This document shows, piece after piece, positions 22,999 through 31,938 of a DNA stretch of 64,000 bases. The stretch is from Clostridia bacterium (GTDB taxonomy: Bacteria; Bacillota; Clostridia; Oscillospirales; Acutalibacteraceae): contig JAFYVE010000037.1 of assembly GCA_017549285.1 (NCBI GenBank), positions 1 to 64,000 on the forward strand, in the 5' to 3' direction. The position numbers and the translations under genes were made by a program. Under the pieces are notes generated by a model, which ran no database searches, was not told where the DNA came from, and saw only the letters and a program-made list of their open reading frames with translations. The stretch's first letter is position 1, and every line of letters starts with the position of its first letter.

Positions 22999-23223
22999 TC
23001 AGCGGTCAAGTTCATCCTGAATGAAATACATAAACTGTGATTCTTCGAGCTGTTCACGGTTGAGTCTTTCAATCATTTCAAGAACCTTTTCTTTATCCGT
23101 TGATACATCGGGAAAGCTGACTGCATTTCCTTCGATACCGTAAGTTGTGATCACTTCGCTGTCAACGGTGAGGAGTGATCGTGTTAGTCTGTAGTGTTGC
23201 TGAGCCTGAATTGTTCCTGACAT
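22999..23223 (-). CDS. DUF6514-like small protein
   Basis: 74 aa. The centre reads TTYGIEGNAVSFPDVSTDKEKVLEMIERLNREQLEESQFMYFIQDEL, matching the DUF6514 type (YGI...ISDVSTD..KV..M...CN...LSP). This small cytosolic family in Clostridia has unknown function. The ribosome site (AAGGG) is rather far from the ATG. It is a single gene between the metG leader and an AT-rich gap. Confidence 0.6.
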   Translation of the reverse strand: MSGTIQAQQHYRLTRSLLTVDSEVITTYGIEGNAVSFPDVSTDKEKVLEMIERLNREQLEESQFMYFIQDELDR

Positions 23224-23518
23224 TATTATATTTTCCCTTCACATTTTTGTAATATAATTATAAATATTCCCATAATTATAATCAATTGGAAAAAATAACA
23301 AAATATTACACATTTTACTTAATATAACAGATTTTTGGTTTTAAATATAATTATGATATATTAATCTATATTATTTAAAAATACGAAAACATATATTAAT
23401 TCACATTAAAATAAAAGCAAAAACAGGATTTTTGCAAAAAAACGGAAAAATTCTGAATCTTCGAAAAAAAACATTTCTGTGACAATTAATTGGGAATTTT
23501 CGCCCGGAATAAAGCAAA
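23224..23518. other. AT-rich intergenic region, no gene seen
   Basis: Very AT-rich, with several TATAAT-like words but no paired -35 boxes that I trust, no hairpin of note and no ribosome-site/ORF pair. It probably contains the promoter of the 22999 gene. Confidence 0.5.
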
Positions 23519-23523
23519 AAAAA

Positions 23524-23549
23524 CGGTCGGATCACGAAGATTCCGACCG
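23524..23549 (-). terminator. Terminator of the methyltransferase gene
   Basis: CGGTCGGA pairs with TCCGACCG, with a run of T on the minus strand after the stem. Confidence 0.75.
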
Positions 23550-23564
23550 CTGATATTTATTTTT

Positions 23565-24236
23565 TTACCAGATAAAAGGTATCAGACGATATCTGACTTT
23601 TTCTTTATATTCACGATAGCCTTCAAGCTCTTTTGTGAGAAACTCTTCTTCATTTTTAAGCCTTTTCACAATTATCAACGGATAAAAAAGAAAAATAATA
23701 AGCGCAAAAGCAGAACCGAGGACAAGAGGCATTGCAAGAAACAGCAGTATTGTTGCTGTATACATCGGATGCCTTATTATGCCGTAAAGCCCTGTGTCAA
23801 TAACCTTCTGATTTTCCTGCACTTCAATTGTGCGTGAAAGAAAAGTGTTTTCTCTGAGCACCTCAGCATAGAGCAGATAGGCGCCGATAAAAATCACCGA
23901 TGCAATAATTGTGATGATTGAAGGCAGTCTGTACCATCCGAAACGGAAATCAAGTCCTGCTGTAATAAAACCTGCAATAAACATAAGTCCGCTGAGTTTT
24001 ACAACAATGCTCTGTTCTTTCATTTTTTCTTTTGCAGCAAGTCTTTTTGTCAGAAGTTCGGGATTTCTGAACATCATAACAATTCCTGCAATAAACATCG
24101 GCACGAAAAGAAGTCCCATAAAAAGCCAGCCGTTCCGGAATCTGAGCGTTCCTGCAGGCAGAAAGACAAGTAAGCCCACAAGCACAACGCCTGCAAGAAA
24201 TTTTGTTACAGCCTGAATTAAAAGTTTTTTTGACAT
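23565..24236 (-). CDS. Isoprenylcysteine carboxyl methyltransferase family membrane protein
   Basis: 223 aa with about five transmembrane helices. The C-terminal signature is the SAM-methyltransferase membrane family: DTGLYGIIRHPMYTATILLFLAMPL and EEFLTKELEGYREYKEKVRYRLIPFIW. In bacteria these proteins methylate unknown lipids or small molecules; protein prenyl-cysteine methylation is not expected here. GGGAGAG precedes the start, and a terminator follows. Confidence 0.8.
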   Translation of the reverse strand: MSKKLLIQAVTKFLAGVVLVGLLVFLPAGTLRFRNGWLFMGLLFVPMFIAGIVMMFRNPELLTKRLAAKEKMKEQSIVVKLSGLMFIAGFITAGLDFRFGWYRLPSIITIIASVIFIGAYLLYAEVLRENTFLSRTIEVQENQKVIDTGLYGIIRHPMYTATILLFLAMPLVLGSAFALIIFLFYPLIIVKRLKNEEEFLTKELEGYREYKEKVRYRLIPFIW

Positions 24237-24296
24237 AAATGAACTCTCCCTGAGTTTTATATGTTTATTTTATCACAATGTATGAGTTATGTAAAG

Positions 24297-24325
24297 TTGA
24301 CAATAAAAATGATGCGTGATAGAAT
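24297..24325 (+). promoter_or_regulatory. Promoter of the radical SAM gene
   Basis: TTGACA (24297-24302), 17 bp, TAGAAT (24320-24325). Confidence 0.7.
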
Positions 24326-24351
24326 TAATAAAAAAGAAACGGGAGGATAAT

Positions 24352-25179
24352 ATGTATTCACGGGTTTATGTTGAAATTACAAATATATGTAATATGAACT
24401 GTTCATTCTGTCACGGTCATTCAAGACCCGTCGGAAGAATGAATGCTGATGAATTTGCCGTTATTCTTGAAAAGCTCAGGGGACATACGGACTATATATA
24501 TTATCATCTTATGGGTGAGCCTCTTACACATCCCGATTTGCCGTTGTTTCTGAAAATGGCAGGCGATATCGGCTATAAATCTGTTCTGACAACTAACGGA
24601 ACACTTCTTGATAAATACGGTGATGAAATTCTCAGGGCAGGAGTTCACAAAGTCAGCCTGTCAGTTCACAGTTTTGAAGACGGTACGGAAGAATCGTTTC
24701 TGAAATATATGAAAACTCTCTCCGATTTTGCAATAAAGGCAAACCAACAGGGGGTTATAATTGTATTCAGACTCTGGAACAAAGGTTTTGACGGAGGAAG
24801 AAACGAAGTAATTGTTGATTATCTTAAAAATTATATTTCAGGTGAGTGGAAAGATAATTCAAAAGGTATGAGAATCCGTGAAAAGATGTTCCTTGAATGG
24901 GGTGACCGTTTTCAATGGCCTGATAAAAATGCAGATATTCAGGGAGAAGAAGTATTCTGTTACGGGCTCCGTGACCATTTCGGAATACTGTGTGACGGTA
25001 CTGTTGTGCCTTGTTGTCTTGACAGCGAAGGCACTATAAATCTGGGTAATGTTTTCAATGAAGAAATTGCTGATATTCTCGCTTCAGAACGTGCGAAAAA
25101 TATGAAATACGGCTTTGATTGCAGACGGGCAACGGAAGAACTCTGCAGAAAATGCGGCTATGCCCGGAGGTTTGTCTGA
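24352..25179 (+). CDS. Radical SAM protein with SPASM-like C-terminus
   Basis: 275 aa from the ATG at 24352 (GGGAGG just upstream); the frame opens 12 codons earlier without a site. CNMNCSFCHG provides the CxxxCxxC 4Fe-4S/SAM site, and HLMGEPLTHPDL is the GEP-type motif. The C-terminus has CDGTVVPCCLDSEGTINLGN and CRKCGYARRF, a SPASM or twitch-like auxiliary cluster region. Such enzymes modify peptides or cofactors. No precursor-peptide gene is seen next to it, so the substrate is unknown. Confidence 0.82.
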   Translation: MYSRVYVEITNICNMNCSFCHGHSRPVGRMNADEFAVILEKLRGHTDYIYYHLMGEPLTHPDLPLFLKMAGDIGYKSVLTTNGTLLDKYGDEILRAGVHKVSLSVHSFEDGTEESFLKYMKTLSDFAIKANQQGVIIVFRLWNKGFDGGRNEVIVDYLKNYISGEWKDNSKGMRIREKMFLEWGDRFQWPDKNADIQGEEVFCYGLRDHFGILCDGTVVPCCLDSEGTINLGNVFNEEIADILASERAKNMKYGFDCRRATEELCRKCGYARRFV

Positions 25180-25209
25180 ACACCGTGAATCGTGTCAGAT
25201 GGTCGGGAC

Positions 25210-25238
25210 TTGCTTTATTTTGCATTTTGTGGTATAAT
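25210..25238 (+). promoter_or_regulatory. Extended -10 promoter
   Basis: TTGCTT (25210-25215), 17 bp ending TGG, TATAAT (25233-25238). Confidence 0.7.
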
Positions 25239-25324
25239 ATATTTTAGTGCTCTTTTTTTCAGAAAAAAGTATCATTAATTTTATGATATATTCTGTATAC
25301 TGAATTGAAAACGAGAGGTAAAAA

Positions 25325-26092
25325 ATGAAGAAATTATATGTTGCCATACTGGTTGTATTTGTTCTCTTTGTCAGCGCAATTCTTGTTTTTGTTATGCTCG
25401 GCAGAACATATGAAACAGGGAATGTTGTTGATATGGTTGAAGAGGTTTCACAGCCGCCTGTTGTCACTACTACGGCACCGCCTCCCCCCGAAACTACTAC
25501 CGTGAGAGAAATATCAGCTTCAATGGAAAACGCCCTTTTTATCGGAGATTCAAGAACTGTCGGTCTTTCGGAATATGCTTCTCTTCCCGGAGCTACATTC
25601 TTCGCAAGGGTCGGTATGACCGTTTTTGAAATTGATAAAACTTCACTCAAAGTGCCCGGTGTGGGCTATATGACACTCGATGAAGTTCTTTCGAGAAAAA
25701 TATACGATAAAGTCTATGTTATGCTCGGCGTGAATGAAATCGGCTACGATGTTGGTTCCATTGTGGAAAAGTATGTTAAAATACTTGAAAAGATTATTGC
25801 ATATCAGCCTGAAGCGTTCATAATTCTGCAGGCTAATCTTCATGTTACATCGTCTTATTACTACACAAACGGAATAATAAATAATCCTGCAATTGATCAG
25901 CTGAATGCAATTCTTGTTCAGTATGCAGATAATGAAAGATTATTCTTCCTTGATGCCAATACCGTATTTGATGACTCGACGGGCAACCTTGCAGTAAAGA
26001 ATTCGTCAGACGGAATTCACCTTTACGGTTATTGTTATGCACGTTGGGGTGAATGGATAAAAGAACAGACTGCTCTGTTGAATAATGTATAA
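25325..26092 (+). CDS. Membrane-anchored SGNH hydrolase
   Basis: 255 aa. An N-terminal membrane helix (about 4-27) leads to a Thr/Pro linker (VTTTAPPPPETTT). An outer SGNH-like domain follows, with GDSRT at about residue 77, GVNEIG, and DGIHL near the end. It is expected to deacylate or deacetylate an extracellular polymer. A second SGNH protein with a dockerin lies convergently just downstream, and the two share the general fold order (GDS, G.N.IG, GIH). Confidence 0.8.
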   Translation: MKKLYVAILVVFVLFVSAILVFVMLGRTYETGNVVDMVEEVSQPPVVTTTAPPPPETTTVREISASMENALFIGDSRTVGLSEYASLPGATFFARVGMTVFEIDKTSLKVPGVGYMTLDEVLSRKIYDKVYVMLGVNEIGYDVGSIVEKYVKILEKIIAYQPEAFIILQANLHVTSSYYYTNGIINNPAIDQLNAILVQYADNERLFFLDANTVFDDSTGNLAVKNSSDGIHLYGYCYARWGEWIKEQTALLNNV

Positions 26093-26096
26093 AAAA

Positions 26097-26394
26097 AGGT
26101 CGGATAAACGCCGAGCTCCCGTAAGGCAGTTTTTCTTTAAAATGTGAACTTACGGCACAATAATGCGTTAAAAACCACCGATACGCGACAGCGTTATCGG
26201 TGGTTTTTGCCTTTTCTTGTACACGTAATTTCGCATTTTAAAGTGCTTCGCAGTTTCGTAGAAAAGTAAAATTGCTTGAATTGAAGCCAAAAATGCAGCA
26301 AGGCTGACGCCTTGCGAGGCTTTTGGCAATAATACAAGGAATTTTGTTCGAGAAACAAAAACTTCCTTATGGGAACTCGGCGAAAATCCGACCT
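26097..26394. repeat. 298-bp noncoding element with 30-bp inverted ends
   Basis: It fills the gap between two convergent genes. The ends AGGTCGGAT...GCCGAG...TAAGG (26097-26126) and their complement (26365-26394) match at 25 of 30 positions. Nested inside are CTTTAAAATG with CATTTTAAAG and a terminator hairpin (ACCACCGATA...TATCGGTGGT). A third hairpin, GCCAAAA...GCAAGGC / GCCTTGC...TTTTGGC, follows. It probably works as a bidirectional terminator and may be a mobile intergenic repeat. Confidence 0.75.
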
Positions 26395-26400
26395 GTTTTT

Positions 26401-27525
26401 TTATGCTGAAAGCACGTTATTATAAAGATATTCCACCCATTTTCTGCAACCTTCATTTGTGAAGTGTATTCCCATATAAACGGGGTCGCTGCAATAAGCT
26501 GTGGGGAGATAACTGCCTGTGCTGTCACTTGTTGCAGATGCTACATCAAGATAATGCCATCCCATTTCTTCACACATAGCTCTGAGTTTTTTATTATAAG
26601 CTTTTATCTGTGTGTTGTTGAGTCTGCTGTCAGCCCTTTCGCTGATTGATGTCATAAGAGTCATTGATTGCACGTAAATATCAGCATCGGGAGTTTTTGC
26701 TTTTATTCTTGCAACAAGTTCTTTGTAATTCCTGATTGAAGCATCGTGGCTGTAAATGCCGATATCGTTCATTCCGAGCATAATGAAAACTTTTTTCTTG
26801 CCTGAGAGCTTTACACAGTCCTCAACAAGAGTTTTTCTGCCGTTGTAATAAGGATGCACCGAAGCACTTGAAACCTTCCAGAGTGAATTTGCCGCTGAAA
26901 GACTTGATGCGGCACACATTGTTGCATTCCCGAAGCATTTTGTGCTCTGATGATAAGATGCAAGTTTTACACTTACCGAGTCACCGATAAAAATTGCATC
27001 GTTGAAGAATGTTGCATCTGCTGTCTGAGCTTTTCCGTCTTTGCCAAAATAAATTCCGTCAATTTTTTCGTCTTTTGCCATCCTGCCGTTTGCAGAGAAA
27101 TAATATCTGTTTCCTTGTGGATCAGAATAAAAACCCTGATTGCATCTGAGTGCTGAGTCTGTATAATAATCATCAAGTTTTGCAGAAAATCTCAGAGCAA
27201 GACGGGCATCGGCAGAAGTGATTTTGCCGTTCATATCAATATCAATATCTTCCGTTTTGCCGTTGTATACTGATAATGAAGATGCAATCCTGAGGAGTTC
27301 TCTTGCGTCTGCAGCCGAGCATTTTCCGTCGCCGTTGAGGTCTGTTGTGAGGTCTGTTTTATAAAGTGTTACTTTTTGATTTTTTGAATTGAACAAAACT
27401 ATTGATTCATCTTTGTTCTGTTTTAACAGGCTGTTTTCATTGTTGTATGAATATGCGGAAACTGAAAAAACAGTAAGCAAAGTCAATACAATTGTTATAA
27501 CAGGATAAAAAGCTCGTTTCTTCAT
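26401..27525 (-). CDS. Secreted dockerin + SGNH hydrolase
   Basis: 374 aa. A signal peptide is followed near the N-terminus by a dockerin of the AADAR type (DLNGDGKCSAADARELLRIAS, DIDMNGKITSADARLALRFSA). A short choline-binding-like segment (GFYSDPQGNRYYFSANGRMAKDEKIDGIYFGKDG) comes next, then an SGNH domain with GDSVSVKLASY, GMNDIG and MGIHF. The likely role is a deacetylase tethered to the cell-surface complex. AGGAG precedes the start. Confidence 0.85.
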   Translation of the reverse strand: MKKRAFYPVITIVLTLLTVFSVSAYSYNNENSLLKQNKDESIVLFNSKNQKVTLYKTDLTTDLNGDGKCSAADARELLRIASSLSVYNGKTEDIDIDMNGKITSADARLALRFSAKLDDYYTDSALRCNQGFYSDPQGNRYYFSANGRMAKDEKIDGIYFGKDGKAQTADATFFNDAIFIGDSVSVKLASYHQSTKCFGNATMCAASSLSAANSLWKVSSASVHPYYNGRKTLVEDCVKLSGKKKVFIMLGMNDIGIYSHDASIRNYKELVARIKAKTPDADIYVQSMTLMTSISERADSRLNNTQIKAYNKKLRAMCEEMGWHYLDVASATSDSTGSYLPTAYCSDPVYMGIHFTNEGCRKWVEYLYNNVLSA

Positions 27526-27605
27526 TATTCTTCTCCTTCTGAATGTACTTTCAGTATATATTAAGCAGAAAACAAAGTCAATTGATAAATGTTAATTTTA
27601 ATTGC

Positions 27606-27634
27606 TTGATGCAACGGCTGAAATAATATATAAT
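27606..27634 (+). promoter_or_regulatory. Promoter of the XRE regulator
   Basis: TTGATG (27606-27611), 17 bp, TATAAT (27629-27634). Confidence 0.65.
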
Positions 27635-27656
27635 GGGTGCTGTAAGGAGTGATAAA

Positions 27657-28196
27657 ATGCTTAATGAAAACATAAAAATGCTCAGAAAATCAAAAGGACT
27701 TTCACAAGAAGAACTTGCTGTAAAACTGAATGTTGTAAGGCAGACGGTTTCAAAATGGGAAAAAGGACTTTCGGTACCCGATTCTGAAATGCTTATAAAA
27801 TTAGCTGATGAACTTGATACTTCAGTCAATAATCTTCTGGGTGAAACAGCAGTAACGGAAGAAAATTCCGAACTCAAAATAATAGCTGCAAAGCTGGAGC
27901 TTCTGAATGAACAATTTGCAAAACAGAATGAAGCCCACAGAAAAACAAAAAGACTTGTTTCTGTTATATTCTGTGTGATATCTTCTCTTGTTCTTTTTGT
28001 CGAATTCTTTTCGTGGATTGCATTATATATAATAGACAGAACACCTGATACAAGTATAGCAATTATCGGTGGCAGTGATGGTCCTACACAAATTCTTGTT
28101 GCGGAACCTACAATAAATCCGATTGTTGTGATTTTGACTGTTGCGGTAATTATTCTTTCTGTATCGGGAATATACAGAACCAAAAAAAGGAGTTAA
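27657..28196 (+). CDS. Membrane-linked XRE regulator
   Basis: 179 aa from the ATG at 27657 (AAGGAG at good spacing). The N-terminal helix-turn-helix reads MLRKSKGLSQEELAVKLNVVRQTVSKWEKGLSVPDSEMLIKLADELDTSVNNLLG. A coiled region and two transmembrane helices separated by an IIGGSDGPTQILVAEP loop follow. That loop recurs in Firmicutes XRE-membrane proteins. It probably senses envelope or substrate state; its target is unknown. Confidence 0.8.
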   Translation: MLNENIKMLRKSKGLSQEELAVKLNVVRQTVSKWEKGLSVPDSEMLIKLADELDTSVNNLLGETAVTEENSELKIIAAKLELLNEQFAKQNEAHRKTKRLVSVIFCVISSLVLFVEFFSWIALYIIDRTPDTSIAIIGGSDGPTQILVAEPTINPIVVILTVAVIILSVSGIYRTKKRS

Positions 28197-28220
28197 TCTC
28201 ATGTGAGATCAACTCCTTTT
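28184..28220. terminator. Bidirectional terminator
   Basis: AAAAAGGAGTT...ATCTCA pairs with TGAGAT...AACTCCTTTTT around TG. It begins within the last codons of the regulator gene. Confidence 0.8.
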
Positions 28221-28230
28221 TATTTGAATG

Positions 28231-29817
28231 TTATTTATCTATGCCGTCACGGATAGCTTTGAGCTTTTCTTCCATAGCTTTAACGGAGTCAAGGTCGCCT
28301 TCTGAAGCGGCAATTGACTTGTCTTTTCTTCTTTCAAGAAGTTCGGCATACATAATCTCTTTCTTCTTACCGTGAAGGTCGTAGAAGAGCATAGGAATAA
28401 TACCGAATGAACCTGTGAGTGAAGGAATGATTGTGAACATAGCGAAAAGATAGAATTTAACGCTGTCAGGCTGTTCTTTGCCTGCTGTGTAAGCGCTCTG
28501 ATCGTAACCGACCATCTTTTTGAGTGCTGTTGTGATAACCTGGCTGACAGAGGATGAAACCTTTGCTGCAAGGCCCTTTGCAACTGAAGTCATAGCTTCT
28601 GTTCTGTAACCGTTCTTCCATTCGCAGTAGTCCATTGACTCGTTGTAGAGTTCTGTTCCTATAACCTGCATAAGTCCGAAGAAACATGTCCAGATAAGTT
28701 CCCAAGATGCCATAATGAAGAACATTGCGAGCTTGCTTCTGTAAAGACCGCCCTTCTTTGTCTTCCAGTCCATACCGATACAACCGAAGAGGAACACGAA
28801 AACGTGAAGGAAGTTTGAGATGTTTCGGCTGACGATGTAAAGGAATCGGCTGGAGAAACGGCGTCTGAACCAGGGAACGAATGAGTATGAAATGGGTGAC
28901 AGAGGTGCTGCGGGAAGACCTGCAACAAGTGTCATTGAGGCAAAGTGAAGAACGTCTATGTAATAGTCCTGCTTACTACCCGAAATACCGAAGCCTGCAA
29001 GGAAATCTGACAGTGTCATAAGGAGAACGGGCTTGTTGTTGATGATTGACTTGATTGAGTCCTTTACGCTGGGAGTCTGTACTGACTGCATAACTCTTTC
29101 CTTTGAGTTTGCGAAGTACCAGAATGACATACCGCTGGAGATAAGTGTTGTTGCGGCACCCATACCTACGAATGCACCCATAAGCTGCTGTTCAACTGAT
29201 GAACCGTTCTTGAAAACCTTGTTGTCGATAAGGTCAAGAAGGATCGTCATCAAATGTTCGGGAAGTTTTTCACCAAAGAAGCCCGAAGCAAAGTTTGCAA
29301 CTGTTATAAGTCTCGTTCGGTCAACAGGGTGTGGCGTTATGGTTGCCAGCATACCTGTTCTTGAGATTGACTGGAAAGTTCCTACACCCTCACGTACAAT
29401 TTCAAGTGAAATGTAGAAAATGAATTTACTGATTGACATTGCCGGCTGGCCTGCAAAAAGCATAGGCATAAGCCAGTAAAGTAATGTAGCAATACATCCG
29501 GGGATTGCAAGACCCATAAGATAAGGTCTGAATTTGCCCCAACGGGTTCTTGTCTTTTCAACAATAGCTGCTGTGAAAATATCGTTAACAATATCCCAGA
29601 TACTGTTGATTGTTTTTGCGATTGTCTGATAGCCGAGGTCTATTTTAACAATGTTTGTTATGAATCGTGAAGAGTAAGTGTTGATGTTAAGACTCTGCGC
29701 CGCATCCCAGAGGACGAATGCCATTGTCTCTTTCTTGCCGACATAACGTCTGTTTTCATAGACATAGCCGAGATTTGCATCGGTGTAAGCACCGTTATCG
29801 ACCTGTTTGCCTGCCAC
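28231..29817 (-). CDS. GPH-family sugar:cation symporter (MFS)
   Basis: 528 aa, about 12 transmembrane helices. The GPH/melibiose-carrier signature is clear: SIWDIVNDIFTAAIVEKTRTRWGKFRPYLMG. The family imports glycosides, pentosides or hexuronides with Na+ or H+. The gene lies just downstream of the GH110-like gene in the same direction, so the two likely form a uptake and cleavage pair. A candidate promoter (TTGCAA, 17 bp, TAATAT) is at 29879-29851. A C-terminal cytoplasmic tail of about 35 charged residues is somewhat long. Confidence 0.88.
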   Translation of the reverse strand: MAGKQVDNGAYTDANLGYVYENRRYVGKKETMAFVLWDAAQSLNINTYSSRFITNIVKIDLGYQTIAKTINSIWDIVNDIFTAAIVEKTRTRWGKFRPYLMGLAIPGCIATLLYWLMPMLFAGQPAMSISKFIFYISLEIVREGVGTFQSISRTGMLATITPHPVDRTRLITVANFASGFFGEKLPEHLMTILLDLIDNKVFKNGSSVEQQLMGAFVGMGAATTLISSGMSFWYFANSKERVMQSVQTPSVKDSIKSIINNKPVLLMTLSDFLAGFGISGSKQDYYIDVLHFASMTLVAGLPAAPLSPISYSFVPWFRRRFSSRFLYIVSRNISNFLHVFVFLFGCIGMDWKTKKGGLYRSKLAMFFIMASWELIWTCFFGLMQVIGTELYNESMDYCEWKNGYRTEAMTSVAKGLAAKVSSSVSQVITTALKKMVGYDQSAYTAGKEQPDSVKFYLFAMFTIIPSLTGSFGIIPMLFYDLHGKKKEIMYAELLERRKDKSIAASEGDLDSVKAMEEKLKAIRDGIDK

Positions 29818-29931
29818 AAATTTTCCTCCTTTAATTCAATATATGGAAATATATTATCATATAATATTTCAATTTGCAAGAGAATAACAAAAAATATATA
29901 AATATGTGATGGTATTTTATAACATTTTGAT

Positions 29932-30074
29932 AAATCAGAATTTGTGGAACCAATTAACAATGTACAATGTACAATTTACAATCGTGCAGTTGTAGCGATA
30001 CAGGCGGTTATTGCAAATCATTGTACATTGTAAATTGTAAATTGTTCATTGAATCAGCCCGACAAATTATTGTT
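29932..30074. repeat. Noncoding intergenic element with terminal inverted repeats (copy 2)
   Basis: It has the same ends as the element at 6398-6717 (left TAAATCAGAATTTGTGG, right CCCGACAAATTATTGTTT). It also has paired ATGTACA / TGTACAT-type words (AACAATGTACAATGTACAAT then ATTGTACATTGTAAATTG) that can form one long hairpin. The TAA stop of the 30067 gene lies within its right end. Confidence 0.65.
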
Positions 30075-31680
30075 TATTTATTTTTCTGACAACCTTTTGC
30101 TGTATTTCAAGCGGTGCATCGAATGTGTTGTTTATTATGTTGACTTCATTGATATATTCAAGAAGGAAAGTATGGTTTTCGTATGCAGGATTGAGGAAAG
30201 TATTGTTTTCTATTGTGAGCCTGCCGTGGACGGGTTGTTGTGAGTTGTTATCCATAACTTTCGGTGTGCAGCGTATTACGGGAGCACCTTCAAGCGTTTT
30301 TGCATATTCACATCCGTCAATAATGTTGTTTCTGAAAACTATATTTTTTGTGTAGCCCGATTCAAACCAGAAATTACAGTCATCTTCAATCAGAAGTGCA
30401 GCTCCCCACAGGGTGTGGAAATGATTGTTTTCGATTAAAACATCATTTCTTGTGGTACAGAGAATACCTCTGCCCGTTGTGGGTCCGAAATCGCAGTTTT
30501 TTACGTGAAGTGAAGGTGTCCACGTTGCGTTTTCAACAACATCTTTGTCAATTTCAATTACCGGTAAATCTCTGTCAAGCCATAATTTTATGTCTGTATC
30601 GCTGATTTTTTCATATTTTGCAACTTTTGTTTCGCTGTAGGGAATAAGCGTGTCCCATTTTATGAATTCAAGAGTGTCACCGGACTCAAATGCCTGAATG
30701 CCCCACGTTTCGGGATGCATAAAACGCACAACAATACTCTTTTCGTTATAATCAGCTTCAACAATTCTCAGATGAGTGCCGTGAACATTCACATAATCAT
30801 CCTGAGCACCCCACGCTCTGCAGTTGTCAATAAGAAGCTTTCCTTTACAGCTCGAAAACTGGAAAAAATCAGCCGTGCTCGTGATTGTTCTTCCTTCTTT
30901 GGGTGTTAAATCGCAGTTTATGAAGCTCACATTTTCTGAGAACTGAGAAACCATTCCGAGACCGTGCATAAATCTGACACGCAGATTTCTGAATTCAAGA
31001 TTTCTGCACCTGTTGAAAAGACTGCCTGTTTCATCACGCACAATATTTCTTGTCTGAACGATACAGCCTTCGGGAAGGTTTGCTTCTCTGTTTTCGAGCG
31101 TTCCCGTGAGTGTGTGTTCATCAATCTGTTCGAGTGTTTCAAATCTGAGGTCATTTCTGTTGAAATCGTGGCATTGTTTTGTTTCGGGATTGAAAACTTT
31201 CACGTATCTGCCCTGAACCCAATGAACATTCTCCCAATAAGGTTTGCCGTCGGCTCCTGTTTCGCCCATCCATATAATTTCGTTTCCTTCGGTACGGAAA
31301 AGGCATTCATCATTGATTCTTATTGTGATTTTTCCGTTATCGTTTGACAGGATTCTGAATTCTGTCATTGTGGGGCAGAAGTAGTCAATTGTAAGATTTT
31401 TCACCGTTATATTTTCGCATCGGTCAAAAATCATGGGAGTCATTTTGCCGTGCACCATAATAACGGCACCGTTGCCGTCAATTGTGATGTTCTTTTTGTT
31501 GTAAAGATAAATTGCGGCGTGTTTTTTGCCGTCGGGATTCTCGTGCTTTTTTGCTGTGTTTGAGCAGAAGTATCCGGCTTTGATAAAGGAGTCATCCTGA
31601 CGCACATTATATGTTTTATTTTCAAGTGTAATGACATCACCGTCATTTATATTGAGAAAAAGTATGCTGAGTTCATTCAT
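30067..31680 (-). CDS. Right-handed beta-helix glycosidase, GH110-like
   Basis: 537 aa from the ATG at 31680 (GGTGAT before it). Repeated beta-helix rungs (ITIDGNGAVI, ITVKNLTIDYF, LEFRNLRVRF, VSFINCDLTP, LLIDNCRAWGAQDDYVNVHGTHL) are present. The AQDDYVNVHG stretch and the preceding FFQFSSCKG fit GH110 alpha-1,3-galactosidases, whose catalytic acids lie in such a DD pair. GH110 enzymes remove the terminal alpha-1,3-galactose of blood group B and linear B structures. It has no signal peptide, which suggests intracellular work after import. The GH family assignment is by pattern only. Confidence 0.7.
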   Translation of the reverse strand: MNELSILFLNINDGDVITLENKTYNVRQDDSFIKAGYFCSNTAKKHENPDGKKHAAIYLYNKKNITIDGNGAVIMVHGKMTPMIFDRCENITVKNLTIDYFCPTMTEFRILSNDNGKITIRINDECLFRTEGNEIIWMGETGADGKPYWENVHWVQGRYVKVFNPETKQCHDFNRNDLRFETLEQIDEHTLTGTLENREANLPEGCIVQTRNIVRDETGSLFNRCRNLEFRNLRVRFMHGLGMVSQFSENVSFINCDLTPKEGRTITSTADFFQFSSCKGKLLIDNCRAWGAQDDYVNVHGTHLRIVEADYNEKSIVVRFMHPETWGIQAFESGDTLEFIKWDTLIPYSETKVAKYEKISDTDIKLWLDRDLPVIEIDKDVVENATWTPSLHVKNCDFGPTTGRGILCTTRNDVLIENNHFHTLWGAALLIEDDCNFWFESGYTKNIVFRNNIIDGCEYAKTLEGAPVIRCTPKVMDNNSQQPVHGRLTIENNTFLNPAYENHTFLLEYINEVNIINNTFDAPLEIQQKVVRKINKQ

Positions 31681-31802
31681 TTTTATCACCGTAAACGATT
31701 ATACTTCATTCATAATTAAAATACAATATTTTTTATATTCTATCGGTAAGAATGTGATGCTTAAATTATTCTGATGCGTTGTTTGTTAAAAGTTTGTCAG
31801 TC

Positions 31803-31820
31803 TGCATTAAAATTAATGCA
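31803..31820. promoter_or_regulatory. Palindromic candidate operator upstream of PFOR
   Basis: TGCATTAAAATTAATGCA: perfect 8-base arms around AA. A further half site TGCATTAAAT lies at 31838, just upstream of the PFOR promoter. Confidence 0.5.
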
Positions 31821-31851
31821 AAAATTTATGATATTTTGCATTAAATAGGAC

Positions 31852-31880
31852 TTTACATTTGCGTTATAAAGTAGTATTAT
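31852..31880 (+). promoter_or_regulatory. Promoter of the PFOR gene
   Basis: TTTACA (31852-31857), 17 bp, TATTAT (31875-31880). Confidence 0.65.
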
Positions 31881-31938
31881 ATTATTTGGTGTATACCGTA
31901 ATAAGTATGTATATATAATTCAAGGAGGCAATATATCC

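Noticed and set aside
23490..23837. 115-codon plus-strand ORF opposite the methyltransferase gene
   Set aside because: It lies antisense to a gene with clear family motifs and has a poor start region.
24352..25179. Radical SAM gene as part of a RiPP cluster
   Set aside because: No precursor-like small ORF, peptidase or exporter is found on either side.
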